Part shown: positions 57,641 to 64,000 of the stretch, one piece after another | Position numbering within the stretch: position 1 is the first letter of the stretch | How the letters are laid out: every line of letters starts with the position of its first letter | Assembly: GCA_946122785.1 (NCBI GenBank) | Contig: CAMGYJ010000006.1 | Coordinates: 42,800,066-42,864,065, forward strand | Length of the DNA stretch: 64,000 bases | DNA from: Linum tenue | Lineage: Eukaryota; Streptophyta; Magnoliopsida; Malpighiales; Linaceae | Direction of reading: 5' to 3' | Notes under the pieces: generated by a model | Seen by the model: the letters and a program-made list of their open reading frames with translations, nothing else | Database searches by the model: none | Told to the model about the DNA's origin: nothing | Program-made: the position numbers and the translations under genes

Positions 57641-60600
57641 ATGACCCGTAGCCAGTCGGGAGGTTTACTGCCGTTGAATCCTGAGATTGAGCGCACCTGC
57701 AAACAACTTCGGAAACAACAGCGAGCTAGACTGGCTACGGTGGAGCGCAGAGACGGCCAATTGAGCAGCGACTCCGAGGACGAGTACGAGATGGAAGGCG
57801 ATCAGAACCCACCTCCTCAGAACCAGATCCTGGGGAACGACCCAAACCCCCAGGGAGCTGGCCATCATCATCCACCACCACCGGGTCCCACCTTAGAGTA
57901 CTACTATACTCCACGGATTGCTGACATCCGCCTGGTCATCCTCTATCCGCCCATTCCTGCAAATAACTTCGAGATCAAGCCATGCTGGATTCAGCTCATC
58001 ACATCCTCTATCCAGTTCCATGGCTTGAAGGATGAGGAAGCCCGGGCACACCTTTCCCGTTTTCTGCAGCTGACGAACGGGTTCAAGCTGAATGGTGTTC
58101 CGGATGATGCAATCCGCCTTCACCTCTTCCCCCATTCTCTGGCGGGGAATGCTAAGAGGTGGTTGGAGACCCAGCCCCCATTGTCCATCACTTCTTGGGA
58201 CGATCTGGCAGACAAGTTCGTGCATAGGTATTATCCGGCGTCGAAGACTACTGAGATTCAGCGGGAGATCACTCACTTCCGCCAAGAGCTAGATGAGTCT
58301 CTTCGTGATGCATGGGAGCGGTACATGGGATACTTCTGGCAGTGTCCCCATCATGGCTTCAGCGATGCTTTCACAGTAGGGAACTTCTACAGTGCCCTCA
58401 CCCCAGACAGCCAGAGGGTGATAGAGTCTTTATGCCCAGGAGGGGATATTCTCACTAAGACTCCACCCGAGCTGAACCAGATGATTAGTACCTTGGCTGC
58501 CCGCGATCATTCTTGGGGGCAGAGCAGCAGAGACAGGCATTCCTGGGACCGTGGTGTGCATGCCATGGAGGCCAGATCCGGGTTAGAGCAGCAGGTGGCT
58601 GAGTTGGTGCAGACATTGAAGCAGCCTAACGGTATCCTTCCGGGCCGAGGTGCAGCTACGCCTCCAGTAGCTCAGTGTCAGTGGTGTGAGAGCCCGAATC
58701 ACCTCGTGGAGGATTGTCAGTCTATGAGGGAGTCTTCTACTCCCCAAGAGCAGGTGGACTTCATCGCCAATGCTCGGCGCCTGGACCCATACAGCAGTAC
58801 CTACAATGAGGGATGGCGCCAGCATCCCAACTTTGCCTGGAGCAGCAACACCAACAAACCACCTGGTTTCCCAGCACCAGCAGGCGGTTTTCAGCAGAGG
58901 CAGCCCTTCCAGGCTAGGCAGGGGCCACCACCACAGCAGCAGCCTTACCAGCCTAGGCAAGGGCAGCCATTCCAGCAGCCTCAGCGTCAGTATGCCGAGC
59001 CAGTAGCAGCGCCAGCTCCCGATAATCAGATGACCGAGCTGAAGAACATTTTGGCAGCATTCATGACCACCAGCCAGGCAAGTTTCACGAGGATGGATCA
59101 GACCATAGCTTCACTGGAGGCAGGCCAGAGAACCCTGGAGGTAGGCCAGAGAAACCAAGGTGCCATTCTGCAGGATCTCCAGCACCAGATAGGGAGCTTA
59201 GCTCGCCAGAACACTACCAGGGCACCGGGGAGTCTGCCTGCCACCACTGTCCCCAATCCTCGCGACCCCCAAGAGACCGCCCATGCCATCACCACCAGGA
59301 GTGGTAAGACCATATATGCTGCTCCTGCCCAGCCCAGGCGAGACGAATCACTACCTGCTTCAACACCTCCAGCTGATACTGCAGAAGTGGAGGAAGGCAG
59401 CGCAACACCTGCTCCCAAGCCACAACCTGTGGTTAAGGAGCATACACCCCAGCTGCCCTTCCCCACTAGACTTCATAAAGACAGGCTGGAGACAGAGTTT
59501 GCCAAGTTCATGGCAATGTTGAAGCAGGTAAACATCAGCATGCCGTTCGTGGAGGCACTGTCGAAGATGCCCAAGTATGCCAAGTTTATGAAAGACCTCC
59601 TCACCAACAAGAAGAAACTTGGGGATCTTTCGACAGTGATGCTCAGCGAGGAGTGTTCTGCTATCCTGCAGAACAAGCTGCCCGAGAAGCGCAAAGACCC
59701 AGGGAGTTTCACTATCCCTCTTGTTATTGGCAGCATGCATGTAGGAAAGTCCTTGGCGGACCTAGGCGCTAGTATAAATGTCATGCCCTATAAACTGTTT
59801 AAGAAGCTAGACCTAGGTGAACCTAGAGCTACTAGGATGAGCATTCAGTTAGCTGATTGTTCAATCGTGCATCCTAGGGGTATCATTGAGGACTTGCTTG
59901 TTAATGTAGGTGCATTCACATATCTTGTTGATTTTGTTATTTTGGATATAAATGAGGATGTGGATGTGCCTTTGATTTTGGGTAGACCATTTCTCGCCAC
60001 CGCCAAGGCGCTTATTGATGTGCATAGTGGTAAATTGATCTTGCGTGCTGGTGATGAACAGGCTACCTTCTCTGTGTCTGACAATGGGAAACATTCTCAT
60101 TTGCATGATGACATAGATTACTGTGATGTGCTTGCCGATTTTGAAACCGCACTCGCCATAACGAGTGCGGGTACTGATGATGCTCTTGAGCGTTGTATTT
60201 TGCTAGGTGAGCAGGCATCGCAGGAGCCGCAGCTGGCGGAGCAGCTGGCCGCATTGGAGAGTGGCCCCTTCTTGGAGGGCGACAGGTTGTTTAAGCCGAT
60301 CTCATCCTCTACTCGCATCACCACCTCCTTGGAGGAACCACCAGAGCTAGAGCTTAAGCCCCTCCCTCCTCATTTGGAGTATGCATTTCTCCGGGAGGGG
60401 AATAAGCTGCCAGTCATCATCAGCTCGAGCCTCACACCCGAGCAGAAGACCAGACTGGTGGCCTTGCTGAAGCAGTACGAGAGAGCTTTAGCATGGAAGA
60501 TCACAGATATCCGGGGAATCAGCCCCTCCTTTTGCTCACACCGGATACTGCTGGAGGATGAGATGCGGCCAGTGCGGCAGCCACAGAGGAGATTGACACC

Positions 60601-62978
60601 GAACCTGGAGGCTGTGGTTCGGGCAGAGATCGTGAAGCTGATGAACGCGGGGATCATCTTCGCCATTTATGACAGCGAGTGGGTCAGTCCCACCCAGGTG
60701 GTGCCCAAAAAGGGTGGGATGACTGTGGTGCCTAACGAGAAGAACGAGCTCATTCCGATGCGCACGGTGACTGGGTACCGTGTGTGCATCGACTATCGGC
60801 GTCTTAACGACGCCACTCGGAAGGACCATTTCCCGCTGCCTTTCATTGATCAGATGCTGGAGAGACTGGTGGGGCACAAGTTCTACTGCTTCTTGGATGG
60901 GATGTCCGGGTACTTTCAGATCCCTATTGCACCGGAGGACCAGGCGAAGACCACTTTCACCTGCCCCTTCGGCACATTTGCTTACCGGAGGATTCCATTC
61001 GGGCTATGCAACGCCCCGGCCACCTTTCAGCGATGCATGCTCGCCATCTTTGACCGTCTGGTCGGCGAGATCATGGAGGTGTTTATGGACGATTTCTCGG
61101 TTTATGGAGACTCATTCTCTCACTGTCTCCATAACCTGGAACTTGTTCTTAAACGGTGTGAAGAGACGAACCTGGCACTGAGTTGGGAGAAGTGTCATTT
61201 CATGGTTCGTGAAGGCATAGTTCTTGGGCACAAGATCTCCAAGATGGGGATTGAGGTAGACAGAGCGAAGATCGAGACTATCAGCAAGCTGCCTCCTCCT
61301 ACATCTGTTAAGGGGATCCGGAGTTTTCTTGGCCATGCAGGGTTCTATAGGCGGTTCATCAAGGATTTCTCGAAGATCGCCCTGCCCCTAACTAAGCTGT
61401 TGGAGAAGGATGCCCCCTTCCAGTTCACTGAGGCTTGCACAGCGGCGTTCACAACCTTGAAGGAGAAGCTCACCCAGGCTCCTATCATGGTTGTTCCTGA
61501 CTGGTCCCTACCATTTGAGCTGATGTGAGACGCCAGTGACTTTGCTGTTGTAGCTGTTTTGGGGCAGAGGCGAGATCAACATTTCCGACATATCTACTAC
61601 GCCTCGAAGACTCTGAATGATGCCCAGGAAAACTACACCACCACAGAGAAGGAGCTGCTTGCAGTGGTGTTTGCTTTCGATAAATTTCGCCCCTATCTGG
61701 TCTTGTCCCATGTGACCGTGTACACAGATCACTCCGCGATTAGATACCTGATGAGCAAGGCCGATGCCAAGCCTCGGCTCATACGATGGATCTTGCTACT
61801 GCAGGAGTTTGATATTGAGATCCGGGACAAGAAGGGAGCAGAAAATGTTGCAGAGTGAGATGGAGAGTGAGATGGAGGGCATTCTATCTCACTGTCATGA
61901 GGGACCTACTGGGGGTCATCACGGAGGAAACTGCACGGCGAGGAAGGTGCTCCAGTCGGGCTTTTACTGGCCCACGCTCTTCAAGGATACAGACGCCTTC
62001 GCACGCAGGTGCGACCGATGCCAGAGGTCAGGTAACATCTCTGCCCGTGATGAGATGCCCCAGAATGTGTTTATAACTTGTGAGATTTTTGATGTCTGGG
62101 GTATCGACTTCATGGGCCCCTTCCCTCCATCCTTTGGTAACACCTATATTCTAGTTGCTGTTGACTACGTCTCTAGGTGGGCTGAGGCGCAAGCTTTGCC
62201 CACCAATGATGCTAGACGTGTTTTTGGTTTTCTGAAGCAGCTATTCTCCCGGTTCGGGACACCTAGAGCCATCATAAGCGATAGAGGCACCCATTTCCAG
62301 GGCCAATTTGATAAACTACTGTCTCGCTATGGTGTGACTCACAAGGTGTCCGTGGCCTATCATCCCCAGACCAGTGGCCAGGCCGAGCTGACGAACCGGG
62401 AGCTCAAGCGGATCCTGGAGAAGACGGTGGATCAGTCCCGCAAAGATTTGTCCACCAAGCTCGATGATGCTCTGTGGGCGTATCGCACTGCCTACAAGAC
62501 GCCCATTGGTACTTCACCGTACCGGCTTGTCTATGGAAAGGCATGCCATTTTCCCATGGAGCTAGAGCACAAGGCCTTCTGGGCCCTTAAGCTGCTCAAC
62601 TTGGATGTTCGTGTTGCAGGTGTTGAGCGAAAAATGCAGATGTTGGAGCTGGAAGAGTGGCGTTACCACGCCTATGAGAACACCCGGCTGTACAAGGAGC
62701 GCACTAAGCACCTGCACGATGCCCGGTTGCGGGGTCCGAAAGAGTTCCAGGTTGGTGATCGAGTTCTCCTCTATAACTCTCGCCTGAAACTCTTTCCCGG
62801 AAAACTCCGTTCCCGGTGGTCTGGACCGTTCACGGTCACACAGGTGCTCCCGTATGGCACTATCGAGATTGCCAACCCGCAGACTGAGCCGTTTAAAGTG
62901 AATGGCCATCGTCTCAAGCTCTACCTGGGAGACGAGGTCGAACGCGCGGAGTTGGTAGTGGAACTCGCGGACCCTTAG
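57641..62978 (+). pseudogene. Athila gag-pol polyprotein, copy B (disabled)
   Basis: The ATG at 57641 opens a 1295-codon frame: retrotransposon gag, a CCHC knuckle at residues 346-359 (CX2CX4HX4C), protease ADLGAS near 707, and RT with FMDD near 1148-1151. It stops at a TGA (61526-61528) just before the first RNase H Asp. The same frame continues 61529-61858. A deletion of about 0.27 kb near 61852, judged against copy A, then removes the RNase H-integrase linker and shifts the frame. Integrase is intact in the new frame (61860-62978), with the HHCC region, Asp of WGIDFMGP, Asp of ISDRGTHF, Glu of GQAELTNRE and a GPF module. Unlike copy A, gag has no stops. Confidence 0.93.
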
Positions 62979-64000
62979 TTCCGCCATGGGCGTCCAGCTA
63001 AAAGACGGTAAAGAAGCGCTTGTGGGGAGGCAACCCCACCACGGTTTGACTTTCTTTCTTATGTTTCGAGTCGGATTGCGATTTGGTTTGGTTTGTTTCC
63101 TTTGTTCTGGATGATGTCTATTGGGCTAACATCGGACCTAACATATTCTGGTTGAGCTCTTCTGTTCCCCTTGAGCTGTGCTGTGTTCCCGACTGGTCCA
63201 TTTCCAGTCTCCTGCAGTCCGTGCATACCGGTAACATCGTTCCCCTTTCCTTCCCTCTTCTCCATTGAGGGCAATGTTGATCTTAAGTGTGGGGGGGGAT
63301 GTTTATCTTTTGACTACATTAGATCTGTTTGTGTGCTTGGAGCCTAGTCCACTGTCCAAATTTTTAAATTTGAGGGCTCCAAGTACGTGTTCCTTGCAAT
63401 TGCCTGCTCAGTATGCTTTGAATTGACAGTCTCTGTAGTGATTTGCAACCTAGGGAGGTAGTGTAGCACTATGGAGGATGTTGATGCATTTAAGAAGTCT
63501 CATTTCTTCTTCATAGCGTGTTGGTTGATTGAGTGAATTAGTGATCTTAGGACCCTTGAATTGTGTGGTGTTGTGGACTCTCTGCCTGTCATGGACTCTT
63601 GTATCATGTTTTGAAAATAACAGGTGCTCAAAAATGTGCTTTAAAATGACGTCTCCCGTGCGAATAGGGCGAAAGTGTGTAAGGGGAGACGGGAATCCGT
63701 TCCCAATTTCCACCTACTACCTCCAGCCCCCTTACATGTCTTTCCCCCGCACGAGGCTCGAGACAACTGCTCCTGGCATGGGCGGTAAGAGCCGGGCTCT
63801 CGCAAAACCTTTGCTAGGTGGGAGCCCTCGTTTTCTGCAAAAACAGGTTGGAACCCTTGAAAAAAAAAGAGAAAAACAGAAAAACAAGCAAAAAGAAGAA
63901 AGAAAAGGGGTTCCAACCATCTCCAAGAAGAAAATCGAGCACCTTGAAGAATGTGAGTCCATGATCTTTTGTTTGTGAGAGTCTCCTCATCCACGATTCA
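62979..64000 (+). other. Conserved 3' region of Athila copy B
   Basis: No ORF supported. 62985-63045 matches copy A just after pol. From about 63130 it matches copy A's region after the extra ORF (8100 down to 7190). A PPT-like run (AAGTGTGGGGGGGGA) lies at 63283-63297. The ~2.7 kb that in copy A carries the 91-bp repeats and the extra ORF is missing. Confidence 0.8.

Larger units (their letters stand above)
56065..64000 (+). mobile_element. Athila-type Ty3/gypsy retrotransposon (copy B), 3' end outside the window
   Basis: Order on the plus strand: 5' LTR (56065-57493), tRNA-Asp PBS, gag-pol (57641-62978), 3' region up to the window end. By alignment with copy A, about 230 bp plus the 3' LTR lie beyond 64000. 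It has no env-position ORF: sequence after pol joins almost directly to the conserved 3' region. gag-pol is disabled by a stop and a deletion. Confidence 0.92.

Overview
This window is nuclear DNA of a flowering plant, most likely a eudicot. The evidence is one intact plant-type J-protein gene (J domain plus two DUF3444 domains), Athila-type Ty3/gypsy elements primed by tRNA-Asp, plant L1-type LINE remnants, a CACTA element, Helitrons and many MITEs. I cannot name the species. By eye, more than 85% of the window is transposon-derived, and the J-protein gene at 47.5-50.6 kb (minus strand) is the only intact ordinary gene I can support.

Left part (1-19.8 kb): AT-rich DNA with degenerate repeats and a LINE RT scrap, then a nested stack. 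A copia-type LTR element without pol (LTRs at 5240-5543 and about 19372-19660) is split by a complete minus-strand Athila element (5649-18002, 5-bp target duplication ATAAC, LTRs about 98% identical by eye). That Athila carries a broken gag-pol and an extra broken ORF between pol and the 3' LTR. The extra ORF begins just after a good splice-acceptor sequence.

Middle part (19.8-46.2 kb): a decayed plus-strand LINE (ORF1, endonuclease, RT, zf-RVT) is interrupted by a Helitron and a 4.8-kb CACTA-like element. Next come a pogo-like element with a nested hAT MITE, and a 5.5-kb insertion with an 18-bp target duplication that itself holds a Helitron end and two MITEs. A minus-strand LINE fragment and several hAT-type elements with 8-bp target duplications follow. 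One of these hATs is 2.9 kb long and contains a satellite-like array with a period of about 140 bp.

Right part (46.2-64 kb): tRNA-Pro-derived fragments, the J-protein gene with its probable 5' leader, a hAT-like element directly upstream of it, a 5'-truncated LINE with a perfect 18-bp target duplication, and a second, plus-strand Athila (56065 to beyond the window end). The two Athilas have nearly the same gag-pol. The right one lacks the extra ORF and carries a different repeat module in U3.

The genes do not form a pathway. The window is a record of successive insertions around one host gene. I found no CRISPR array, operon or microbial system. The most unusual points are the Athila sibling pair (extra ORF present or absent, swapped U3 module, different lesions at the same RNase H motif), the TTACGTAA array near 38.1-38.6 kb, and the long flanking duplication around the copia-type element.
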